From Helianthus annuus (lineage: Eukaryota > Streptophyta > Magnoliopsida > Asterales > Asteraceae): a DNA stretch of 64,000 nt. Positions within the stretch are counted from its first letter, which is position 1. Every line of letters starts with the position of its first letter. The DNA lies in the NCBI RefSeq assembly GCF_002127325.2, contig NC_035433.2:145297472-145361471 (forward strand), in the 5' to 3' direction. Position numbers and translations under genes: made by a program. This document shows, in pieces, positions 1-10,264 of the stretch. Under the pieces are notes generated by a model. It ran no database searches. It was not told where the DNA came from and was given only the letters and a program-made list of their open reading frames with translations.

Positions 1-1043
1 ATTATTCGAATAATCGAATCTTTGATGATGAACTAGTGTTCATATGTCGGGGTACTAGATTACATCATCCTAGACTATGATAACTTGTCACGATTCTAAT
101 GGAACCTTGTTCCATGAAAACATCTAAACTCCTTCGAGTTTCCTAGTGTCAAGAACAAGCATCATATGTACTAAATGATTATTTTCCATGTTATTCTCAT
201 ATCTTATTTTTATGTTGTTTTAAACACCGAATCTCGACTCTAAACATACTTGAACTTTAACCCTTATACATTCGGACTCTAAATCTCTACTCGTCAACAA
301 TTGGATAATCGGAAAACATATGCAAACTTTGTGAGTATACTCGTACTTTTCCCCTTTTACTTTTACCACTTTTGGGGTGTAACATGTTTACCTATTGAAA
401 CTTACACATGAACTTTTGTCTAAACACACGAACATTCCTATAACAATGCTTGTATATGTGATGGCTTGATACTTTAAATTTGGGTGATTCTTATGTGTTG
501 AACTTATCATTAACTTCGTACGAGCCAAACCTTGACATATGTAGCGCTATAGGATTGACGACCCGCCTCTACTGAAACTTTGGTTATGTCATGAGCAAGT
601 TGCGTTTTCTTGGTTTGATATGTTAGACACATGCCATATTTAATGTTTATCTTGAATCGCATGCTTGCTATGAGGAATTGTTCACACTTTTATCTTATGC
701 TATGTATGTACCAAACTTGTATACTCGCCTTTGCTTTTGCATTGAATTATTTTAAACATGTTACAGGTTGATGAGGACGATGCTAAGAAAAGAAGTAGCG
801 TTGATGCCTAGATACACATATAGACGTTAGGGTTTAATATGTTGTATCAAATTTTGTTATGTTATCATGTTGTTATGTTAAACTTGTTGTATTTGAATTT
901 CTTGTAATGTTGACTATTTGAAGTTATGAAATGAAATGAAATTTGGAATTTCTAAATATTGTCACAAATAGCGTTATGATGTCTCTAGCAATCTTCACAC
1001 TTCGTCTCATCCCGATGTTTCCGCCATTGGTTGGGGTGTGACA
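1..1043 (+). repeat. 5' LTR, 3' portion only
   Basis: Matches 5413-6455 base for base at a constant offset of 5412, except for one difference I noticed (A near 703, G near 6115). It ends TGTGACA immediately before the primer binding site. Such similarity between the LTRs implies a recent insertion. Confidence 0.9.
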
Positions 1044-1046
1044 GAT

Positions 1047-1061
1047 TGGTATCAGAGCCAT
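1047..1061 (+). promoter_or_regulatory. Primer binding site, initiator tRNA-Met type
   Basis: TGGTATCAGAGCCAT, three bases downstream of the 5' LTR end, is the usual plant LTR-retrotransposon site complementary to the 3' end of initiator tRNA-Met. Confidence 0.85.
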
Positions 1062-4000
1062 AACTATAGGGAATTAGGAAAAGTAGGAATGCTTTAACCT
1101 ATTCTATAGTTTTAGAGCCTTATTCGTATGCTTTGCTTGGACTACTACATGATACCTTATTTGTTACTTATTTATGCTCTTTTAAACATGTATGTTACTC
1201 ATGTGTAATATTTGACATGTTATTCGTACGCATTAAAGCTTGTTCTATTATGTGTTAACACTTGTTTTATCATTTCATTATTTAAGTACCATTCTTGATC
1301 TGCTTTCTTATGTGTTTATACTTGCTTGTGTATTTCTTCAACACACACTTCCCTCATGCATTTTACTCGATTATTCTAAATCCGACAACACTCATATTGT
1401 ACAAATGAGACGAATTCACCAAAATAGGCGTGAAACCCACAATTTAGTGAACGACTCTCAATCTATCTATTCTTCTTTTTACACGAGATATCGCCATTGA
1501 GCTAGGAGTGAAATCCACATCTAAATGGCAAATCTCAAATTTCAAATTCTAGTGGACCCTCGTCAACATGTCGAAATTTAAATTTTGACCCGACGAGTAC
1601 CAACCACACTTAGGATACGAAATCGTCAAGATAGGGGTGAAACCCGCACCTTGTCGACTAGTTCCACTCCTTGATTTTTCATAAATCCCGCCAAGTCTCG
1701 AAATTTCGATTGATTTGGGACATGTAGTAACCGGAAGGGTAAATACCGTTAACCGACTTGTCGGCGAGAGTATTTTACCTATTAGGCCAAAGCATGCTCC
1801 TCAAATTCAAAAGACTTTTCGACCACTTTGGTTAGTCAAAGTTCCATTTGGAACACTCCAAACTTTGGTCAAACATGTGTTTCTATTGTTCATTTTATAC
1901 GATGCAATCTTTCAACCTCGAGTTTACCTTTGATTTCTCTTTTGACACGCACAACATATCGAACCTTTTCGATACATTTATATATGCATGATTTTCATAT
2001 AATTTAAATTCATATTCCTTGTAACAACTAGTGGAGAGGTATCATCGAGATTGGAGTGACTTCCTTACCTTGACGATTGACTCCACCCCTCTTCCCTTAA
2101 AACGACCTCACCAACGAGTTAGGGGTGATTCCCTTACTTAGGTGACCGTTACCCAAAACTTCTCTTTCAAAATATTTTATTATGCAAACCCGATCATGTT
2201 TTATACGTAAATCATTTATCATTATTCAAAATACCTACTTATACCGATTTCAAAATACATTGTTTATCAAACGTACTTCTTATTCTACCATCCATTTTCA
2301 CTCAAATCATATACACGAGATTCTTAATCATGTCTTTACCGTTTTACTACACGAATTTCCAAACCTTACGAAATGCTACCTATCAATTTAATCGATCTAC
2401 TGAATCTCTTGCCCATGAACTTCACATCTGATTTATTATCTGAAACACGTTCACATTATATCATCATATTATAGACTTCCACTCTTAATCGAAATCAAAC
2501 TAACCTTTCTCAATTACTTATAAGACCTCATAGATGTTATATGATCGTTTTACCAAATACTCTTTCCAACATCAATAAATCCTTTGTTAAAATTATTTTT
2601 AAACAATCACTAAGTTCTTTTACTAAATTTCTTTTCTAAGGGTCGACGTTTTCACAAGAACTTTCAAAGTTCAAAATTTCATGTTTTGATGCAAATGAAA
2701 CAAACCCGTTATTTAAAAAAAAAAAAAAAACCTTCTCTACAACGCTTAACTCGTCATCCAAATTTCAAAACACGTGGGCTAGAAGACTTCATGGGGACCG
2801 ACAATTTTCAACATACGTGAACTTCTTTTTTTTTAAACAAAAGTAGCATTTCAATCATTACAAAATACGTTAAGCATGACCAATGAGTACTTTATGTTCC
2901 TTTACATATACAAACTATATTCTACCTTTCAAACCAAGCTCAATCTAATTTTGATTCGACAAGCTCAACGTTTTGTTTAAACAACTATACATGCACATCA
3001 TCATACACATTTTAGACGATATCTCGCGATAACATCATTTATATCGTTCGTATCTACATACTTAACCTTTTTTTTTCTCCGCAATGTCTCAACGTACACC
3101 ATATACGCAATATTTATTTTTCATACCTACACCTATGTTCATAAGTTTTATGCTTGTACTCATACACATACTACTCATACGTTTTACGCTTCTACTTGTA
3201 CACATACTACTTACACGTTTTATGTTTATGCTCATACATACATGCGTATTCATACTTAAACTTATGCTCACACTTTCATCCTTACTCATGATTCGTACAT
3301 TCGTACCTATACGCGAGCGTAATCCGAGGGATTCGCTTACGTGGGTCCCATACATGCTTAAACATAAACATGCTTACATACGACATTCTTCTACGTACAC
3401 ATTCTTATTTTCAAATTCATGTATACCTTGATTCATACATAACTAGTACAAGCTATGTGGATCATGCGACGATCAGTATAATCGCGGGTGCACACGGGAT
3501 TATAGTGATAGACGTATGAGAACCATAGAGTGTACTACTGTGTATGGTAAGACACGGAACGTAACATGACCCCGAGTAACGAAACGGACGTAATGTGGTT
3601 AAAACATGGTGGATACGCCGCTGGTACTTCCTATATATAAGTGTTTTCACCATGTTACCAAACTTTCGTAAAACGTGCCATGAGAAATTCAGTGTGTTGC
3701 AGACCTTTTGGACCTAATACAACTTCACGCAACTCACAAACGCATTATATCCGATTATTCATGACGAGACTTCATCCTTAACACACTACGTTCATCTATC
3801 CAACACTTATGCTATTCACATACTTGTACTCTTTAAGAGCCATTCGTTCATTCTATACTCGTATTATTTTATACAAAACTCGTTCGCAATCCAGCTTGTT
3901 TAAACATTTGAGTCCTAACTTACCTCATTATCTATAAAATAGCCTCCCTATTCTTGATTCTTGTGTAACTATACTTAGTATCTCTCTATTGCTTTATTTA

Positions 4001-4239
4001 AAGTAACAAATCTTTTCGTTCCTCTCAATAAACAGGTTTTACGAAAGTATGATTTTTTTATACTATCCTTAAAAACTTCCCCTTGCAAATCTACCTTGAT
4101 GTTCTCCAAAATTTGGTACTTTTCAAAACTTTCAAACTTCCCAAGTTTCAATTCTTAATGATCACCTTTATGCCAATAACTCTTTCAACCCTTCCTCTTG
4201 AATAAATTTCGGGACGAAATTTCCTAAAGGAGGGGAGAC
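1062..4239 (+). other. Non-coding interior of the LARD-like element
   Basis: No protein domain is recognisable on either strand. Short motifs recur imperfectly (for example 'TAGGGGTGA-AACCC' near 1500, 1640 and 2120), and an ACATAC-rich low-complexity stretch lies at 3110-3260. The purine tract AAAGGAGGGGAGAC at 4226-4239 directly precedes the 3' LTR and is the likely polypurine tract. Confidence 0.6.
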
Positions 4240-6455
4240 TGTAACGCCCTGCATTTTCAAACATCCTATATTTAGAAACCTTACGTGAAATTCTATCTTT
4301 GGAAATCTTGTGTTCTTATAACCATTCTTTCATCGTAATCGTTGTAAAATACAGAACTTGCTTCGTAAATAAAACTTGTACATTACACGTTTTACCTAGT
4401 TAAATCATGTTTTATTTCATATTTCACCTTGTTACAAGTTAGGGGAAACATTGTTGCATATTATTACACAACTTAATTAACAAAATTACTCATTATAATG
4501 TTTTAAAAAAAATAATAAAGAAATATGGCAGCCCAATTCAGCAAAATTCAGCCCCATATAGTTGGGTTTTGTGGGCTAGTTTCAAGGTGTAACCCCTTCT
4601 AAACACTTCCAAAGCCCAACCCATTGAAACCCTAATCCTTCCCCCTATAAATACCACCTATAACCAGCCACCCTACCACTTTTGCAACCCTAAAAACTCA
4701 CAAAACATCCACCAAACCGTAGCTGAAAGCAAGGGTTCGAGTAGATTGACACCCCTTCACGAAAATGAGCATAACTCACTCAATTCTTATCCGATTCACT
4801 CGATTCTTTTTCCTACTTGCTTGTATAATCATGGGGTTCGATTCCTAGACTTCTCCTTGGAGAAATCAGACCTGGAAATGCCCCGAAATAGTCCATAAAC
4901 TTTCTGTTTGTTTTTATGTTCATCAAAAACTTGTTTAAACCTATGCAACTTGTGTCCAACACATCTCATACCTATGTCCTAATGCTTACAACTTATCCCA
5001 TGGTTGGTTAAGCTTAAAAACAAGGTTGAGACATTTAAAATCAGAGGATTAAACCTCATAAACTTGGTGTTTTGTTTAGGGTTTTTAACCCACAAGTCAT
5101 GTCAAACTTTGTCTTTGATACATGAGTGATTATGGAACAACTTGGGTTGTCCAAACATACAATCCTCACATGATTTGATGATTTCTCTTAGTTTGTGTGT
5201 ATATTGCATATTCTTCATTGTATGTTCATGACCCTCCTTGGTTGTTTTTTTTACATCAAGTGTAGTGGTGAACACATAGAGGTGCCTAAATGGAAGACTT
5301 GATCTTCCTACCTCCTACATGACTTCTATGACATTTAGAGGTACCAAAATGAAGATTTTAATCTTCTACCTCATGCTTGAACTATTGGACATATATTATA
5401 TAACCTAAATATATTATTCGAATAATCGAATCTTTGATGATGAACTAGTGTTCATATGTCGGGGTACTAGATTACATCATCCTAGACTATGATAACTTGT
5501 CACGATTCTAATGGAACCTTGTTCCATGAAAACATCTAAACTCCTTCGAGTTTCCTAGTGTCAAGAACAAGCATCATATGTACTAAATGATTATTTTCCA
5601 TGTTATTCTCATATCTTATTTTTATGTTGTTTTAAACACCGAATCTCGACTCTAAACATACTTGAACTTTAACCCTTATACATTCGGACTCTAAATCTCT
5701 ACTCGTCAACAATTGGATAATCGGAAAACATATGCAAACTTTGTGAGTATACTCGTACTTTTCCCCTTTTACTTTTACCACTTTTGGGGTGTAACATGTT
5801 TACCTATTGAAACTTACACATGAACTTTTGTCTAAACACACGAACATTCCTATAACAATGCTTGTATATGTGATGGCTTGATACTTTAAATTTGGGTGAT
5901 TCTTATGTGTTGAACTTATCATTAACTTCGTACGAGCCAAACCTTGACATATGTAGCGCTATAGGATTGACGACCCGCCTCTACTGAAACTTTGGTTATG
6001 TCATGAGCAAGTTGCGTTTTCTTGGTTTGATATGTTAGACACATGCCATATTTAATGTTTATCTTGAATCGCATGCTTGCTATGAGGAATTGTTCACACT
6101 TTTATCTTATGCTGTGTATGTACCAAACTTGTATACTCGCCTTTGCTTTTGCATTGAATTATTTTAAACATGTTACAGGTTGATGAGGACGATGCTAAGA
6201 AAAGAAGTAGCGTTGATGCCTAGATACACATATAGACGTTAGGGTTTAATATGTTGTATCAAATTTTGTTATGTTATCATGTTGTTATGTTAAACTTGTT
6301 GTATTTGAATTTCTTGTAATGTTGACTATTTGAAGTTATGAAATGAAATGAAATTTGGAATTTCTAAATATTGTCACAAATAGCGTTATGATGTCTCTAG
6401 CAATCTTCACACTTCGTCTCATCCCGATGTTTCCGCCATTGGTTGGGGTGTGACA
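4240..6455 (+). repeat. 3' LTR (2216 bp) with TATA box
   Basis: Begins TGTAACGCCC after the polypurine tract and ends GGTGTGACA. The 5413-6455 part repeats the window start. A TATAAATA box at 4646-4653 marks the probable U3/R transition. AAAAC at 6456-6460 is a candidate 5-bp target duplication whose partner lies outside the window. Confidence 0.88.
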
Positions 6456-7433
6456 AAAACGCCCAAGTCACCACCCCGGGTGGGCTTGGGTTTGGGGCGT
6501 GGCCCTTGGGGCTTGGGTTTCAAGCCGGGCGTGGGGAGGGGGACCAATGTCACATGGCGGTTGCTGAGTGGCTCATTCAAAGTAGCCGTTGGGCTAGCCG
6601 TTGGGGGCTATGTTTTAAAAAAAAAATCTTTTTTCTTTTATATATACTTACCACATTTAACATTTTTCTCACACAATATCAAACACATAAAACACAATGT
6701 TACTATGAGTTCTTCAAGTTATAGTGAATCGTCATCATCATCTGACGATGGTGCGGAACTATTTCTACAAACGATCACGGCTATGGTGAAAGCTATCGTG
6801 GAAGACGAAGACGATGAGGAAGAGACTCAACAACCTAAACGGAGGAGGAGGTACATCGCTCGTGAACGGCACACCGCTAACGATTTGTTGGTAAGCGATT
6901 ACTTCTCAGCGGAACCTAAGTATGATGAAAAAATGTTTAGGCGTCGTTTTCGTATGAGTAAAACTTGTTTTTAAGAATATCTAGAGATCTTGAGGAGAAA
7001 TATGATTATTTCAAGCAAAAACCCGATGTAACCGGGCAATTAGGTAACGTAACAGACGAAGATAAAACGGCAAATGAATATTTAATAAAGTCAAGGGATA
7101 TACATCAGAACCTTCGAGCTGATTTGGTGGAACACGTTTCAACGATTCATGGGTTCGAAACCGACGAAGACGATGAAGAATGACTGTCTTTTATTTTGAT
7201 AATTATTATGTATGTTTATGTATTTTTTTAAAAAAATATGTATGTTATATGTATGTTTATTTTTTGTATAATTATAAATATAAATATATATTAAAATTAA
7301 TTGTTGAGATGGCATAGCCACCCGCCCAACCCACGCCCCGCCATACCCAGCAGACACGTAACCACCCCGTGGGCTGGCTCCCTTTACACGTGTCACCTTT
7401 TGCCCAACCCAAGCCCCACCATACCCCACAGCC
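6456..7433 (+). mobile_element. Internally deleted PIF/Harbinger element
   Basis: GC-rich subterminal sequences with GGGCTTGGG/CCCAACCC-type motifs in opposite orientation (6461-6600 and 7318-7430) flank a transposase relic. The right end appears to be ...CCCCACAGCC followed by TTA, which fits the TTA/TAA target of Harbinger elements. The left terminus is missing because the LARD-like element inserted into this element. The superfamily assignment rests on the relic protein. Confidence 0.65.
6705..7183 (+). pseudogene. PIF/Harbinger (ALP1-like) transposase relic
   Basis: The N-terminal part reads a Ser-rich stretch, an acidic tract (EDEDDEEE) and a basic patch. It then follows the family pattern 'R-R-Y-I-x-R-[DE]-R-x-x-A-[HN]-D-L-L-x-x-D-Y-F-[SA]' and 'F-R-R-R-F-R-M', which plant ALP1-like Harbinger proteins show near their N-terminus. 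A single-base frame change near 6960-6970 shifts the reading to LFLRISRDLEEKYDYF. The frame then jumps directly to a C-terminal-like segment ending in an acidic TDEDDEE tail. The DDE nuclease core, several hundred residues in family members, is absent. A non-autonomous deletion derivative unable to make transposase. Confidence 0.7.
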
Positions 7434-7539
7434 TTAAGTTATAAGAAACTAGGCTATAGCCTAGGGTCTCCCCAAAATTTGGGGCTTCCAATCGGCCAAT
7501 TAAGAATGAAATGAATAGTGATTTTATATTTTTACTACG

Positions 7540-8165
7540 TTAGAAACTCGTGTATTAGACGGGTTGAATAAATGTAATTTTATATATTAAATAATAAAAA
7601 ATTATATCTTTATGAACCTTATATATTGTACAGGTTAAATGAATGTAATGTTATATATCAAACAATAAAGAAGTTATATCTTTAAAAACCATGTGTATTA
7701 CACAGATTAAATAATTGTAATTATGTATACTAAATACTAAAAACGTCGTATCTTTAAAAAAAACTTGTGTATAATCGGGTTGAATAAATCTACCAAATAG
7801 TAAAAAATTACATCCTTAAAAACCCCGTATATTACACGTGTTGAATAAATATAAAAAATAGTTATATCTTTAAAAACCATGTGTATTACGCAGATTAAAT
7901 AAATGTATTTTTGTATATTAAATACTAAAAACGTGGTATCTTTAAAAAACCCGTGTATAGTCGGGTTGAAAAATCTACCAGATAATAAAAAAATTGTATC
8001 CTAAATAAATGTAATTTTGTATATTAAATACTAAAAACTTCATATCTTTAAAAAAACCGTGTATAGTCGGGTTGAAAAATCTACCAAATAATAAAAAAAA
8101 TTATATCCTTAAAAACCTCGCGTTTTACTCAAGTTGAATAAACAAAATTTTGTATACCAAATAAT
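7540..8165. repeat. Degenerate AT-rich tandem repeat
   Basis: About eight diverged copies of a 60-100-bp unit containing 'ATCTTTAAAAACC-GTGTAT', 'GGTTGAATAAAT' and 'TGTATATTAAATA'. Units vary in length and are 70-90% alike by eye. No coding potential. The sequence from 7434 to 7540 continues into a CTAGGGTCTCCCC-type patch resembling MITE ends seen near 10210. Confidence 0.6.
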
Positions 8166-8533
8166 AAAATAAAGTTATGTTTTTTAGTAATTAGGATAAC
8201 ATTTAACATTAATTTATTATTTTTATATTTACATAAGATAAGTAGATAAAAGAGGTATTTGTTTTAAAAATATATTAAATTAACAATTTAGATTTGAGGA
8301 TAATATTTTATTAAAGTATGAAAAGATTTAATATTAATTTATTATTTATTTATTTAGTTAAATATAAATTTGAGGATACCTTCAATGATTGACACATGTC
8401 CAAAAATTGGTTTCTTTTATTATAGTAGTTAGATTAGATAATATATAGTTTTTTCTAAAACTTTATTATTTTAATATTATAATAATAATAATTATTTTCT
8501 TTACTTTTTAACTTTAGTCCTTTTTTTAATATT
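8166..8533. other. AT-rich spacer without recognised gene
   Basis: Very AT-rich sequence with runs of T and A. No open frame, repeat unit or RNA gene could be recognised. Confidence 0.5.
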
Positions 8534-9002
8534 AGGGTTTGGGATAAACCTGGTGTCAACCGGTATCAAACCAGTACTTGTATCGAAAATACCGGGACGG
8601 TCCTGTTTGGTATCAGTACATGAAGGTAAAAACCGGTACTAATACAGAAAACGTCAAAAATTGGTGCCGAATTGATATTGGAAATTTTTTGGTTCGGGAA
8701 ATTCAGTGCTGCTACCCTGTACCATTTGCTCATCCCTGATCACTGTTACCGTACCAACAACGGTATCGTACAACTTTTTTTGTTGATTTTCTTCAACTTT
8801 TAATTTTTTCTTATTTTAGTTTCACGGGTAGGCATGAGCTCGGTGCCAACCGATACAGAATCGGTACTGATACCGAAAATACCGGTTACGGTACCGCTAT
8901 ATGAAGGTAAAAACGGTAGTGAACCGGTACCAGGAACGCCAAAAGTTGGTACCGAATTGGTACTTAAGATCTTTCGGTTCGGCAAATTTGGTAACGCCAA
9001 CA
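8534..9002. repeat. Two diverged copies of a GGTACCG-rich repeat, MITE-like
   Basis: Segments 8534-8740 and 8829-9002 share the order 'GGTGCCAACCG', 'ATCGGTACTGATACCGAAAATACCGG', 'ATGAAGGTAAAAAC', 'GGTACCGAATTGGTA'. The first copy ends in TTTGCTCATCCCT, typical of plant hAT-type MITE termini. The second abuts the NPF fragment at 9003. Open frames here are only translations of the repeat. Confidence 0.5.
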
Positions 9003-9672
9003 GTTTGTATTACTAGGATTAACTGAAGCGTTTAATGCAATTGGACAGTTGGAGTTTTATTCCGAGCTCCCAAATAGTATGTCGAGTTTAGCCACGGTTA
9101 TGTTTATGGTGAGCATGGCGGTTGCTTCGCTTGTTGCAAGCCTTTTAACTAATATTGTGGACTCGGTTACTGGACAAGGAGGTGGCGTAAGTTGGCTGTC
9201 GAGTGATATTGACGAGGGACACGTGGATTATTATTAGAGTGAATTTCAAGTCTTGTCCTTTATCTTTAGGCCACTTTGCAAGTTTGTCCTTTATGTTTAA
9301 ATTTGACGAGTTTTGTCCTTTATGTTTAAAAATCAAGCACGTTTTGTCCTTTATGCTGGATTTTTAAGGACAAAACGTGCTTGATTTTTTAAACATAAAG
9401 GACAAAACGTGTTTGATTTTTAAACATAAAGGGTAAAACGTGCTTGATTTTTAAACATAAAGGACAAAACTTGAAAAGTGGCCTAAAGATAAAGGACAAA
9501 ACTTGAAATTCACTCTTATTATTATTGGTTGCTCAGTTTCTTGACTTTGCTCAACTTTGTCTACTACTTAATTTGTTGTCGTGTTCATCGGAGTTTTTCT
9601 TCGTCAGAAAGTAGGTTGTCCCATACCGTCGGTAAAAAAAGATTTGATGGCATTGAAGGCAAACCTTGAGTT
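9003..9672 (+). pseudogene. NPF (NRT1/PTR family) transporter, 3' fragment
   Basis: Encodes only the C-terminal end of an NPF transporter: the segment from 'VLLGLTEAFNAIGQLEF' through 'SWLSSDIDEGHVDYY', then the last membrane helix after an interruption. It is nearly identical to the last exon of the intact copy at 32121-32985. It lacks one Tyr codon (FYSEL instead of FYYSEL), starts abruptly at a repeat, and is split at 9236 by a foldback MITE. The downstream flank (9678 onward) matches the 3' flanks of the copies ending at 32985 and near 35213, so the duplication covered non-coding DNA too. Not functional. Confidence 0.9.
9236..9516. mobile_element. 281-bp foldback MITE inserted in the NPF fragment
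   Basis: Ends AGAGTGAATTTCAAG and its inverted complement. Inverted similarity extends over roughly 40 bp of near-perfect terminal repeat and most of the element ('GTCCTTTATGTTTAAA' repeated). The intact paralog at 32840-32860 is an empty site. Comparison gives a duplication of about 7 bp (TATTATT), although the TTA-rich target makes its exact length ambiguous (7-9 bp). Confidence 0.85.
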
Positions 9673-9874
9673 TTAACTATAAGTATCTAAATACAATTTG
9701 TATGTTGGGTAAATAATAGTTGGGATCGTTATAAGTTACGACGTTTATTTGGAGCTATAAACTTTTGTTGTTTGTGTTTATTTTTTCGGGATGTTTATCA
9801 AATAATCAGATACAGAAAACATAATTTTTATGAATGAATATGAGGTTCACATACATGAATCCAACACGAGCTTG

Positions 9875-10256
9875 CAGAGCCGTTCAAACGTTTTTGGAGG
9901 CCCTAAGCGAACTACATAGTCAGGGCCCTATTGAATTGGTATAAAGGAATTGAGATTGAGATTTGAGACATTGAATAACCATATCAATGATTTTTCCTAA
10001 TCTTGGCCCTAATTTCCCTCAGTTTGCAATCAGTTTCACATGGTTACTCAAAAGACGCCGCAAGTAACGAGGGTTGATGTGTTGTGTGCAAGGACAATGC
10101 AGACTCCTAGTGTAAATCCTAAATCTTGGGCCTAGAAACGTTGTTTAAATGACAAAAAAACAAGTCTAATATATGAAAGGAAACAAAATTGGAGGCCCTT
10201 GTTTTTTTGTGGCCCTAGGCCTTAGCCTAGGTTGATAAGCCTTACGGCCGGCCCTG
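9875..10256. mobile_element. 382-bp hAT-type MITE
   Basis: Flanked by a perfect 8-bp duplication CGAGCTTG (9867-9874 and 10257-10264), as expected for hAT elements. Termini CAGAGCCG... and ...CGGCCCTG are imperfect inverted repeats. The related NPF flank at 35409-35420 reads CTAGCTTGAGC without the insert and serves as an empty site. No coding content. Confidence 0.8.
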
Positions 10257-10264
10257 CGAGCTTG

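Larger units (their letters stand above)
1..6455 (+). mobile_element. Non-coding LTR retrotransposon (LARD-like), left end outside the window
   Basis: Two direct copies of the same LTR (1-1043 and 5413-6455) flank a 3.2-kb interior. The interior starts with a tRNA-Met-type primer binding site and ends in a purine tract just before the 3' LTR. The LTR begins TGTAACGCCC and ends GGTGTGACA. No gag, protease, RT or integrase could be recognised between the LTRs, and open frames there are short and unlike known proteins. The interior end (a CGGGACGAAATTT-type box plus purine tract) resembles Ty3/gypsy chromovirus elements of the Tekay/Del kind, so I infer a non-autonomous derivative. The 3' end lies inside a Harbinger relic. 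The 5' target site is not visible. Confidence 0.85.

Noticed and set aside
1047..1061. Possible tRNA gene
   Set aside because: Only the short tRNA-complementary primer site is present; no cloverleaf can be formed from the surroundings. The same holds at 50123.
3084..3431. Overlapping open frames on both strands in the LARD interior
   Set aside because: Low-complexity ACATAC-rich sequence with no domain; the interior is otherwise non-coding.
7139..7429. Minus-strand Gly-rich frame (GYGGAWVG repeats)
   Set aside because: Arises from the GC-rich subterminal repeats of the Harbinger element.
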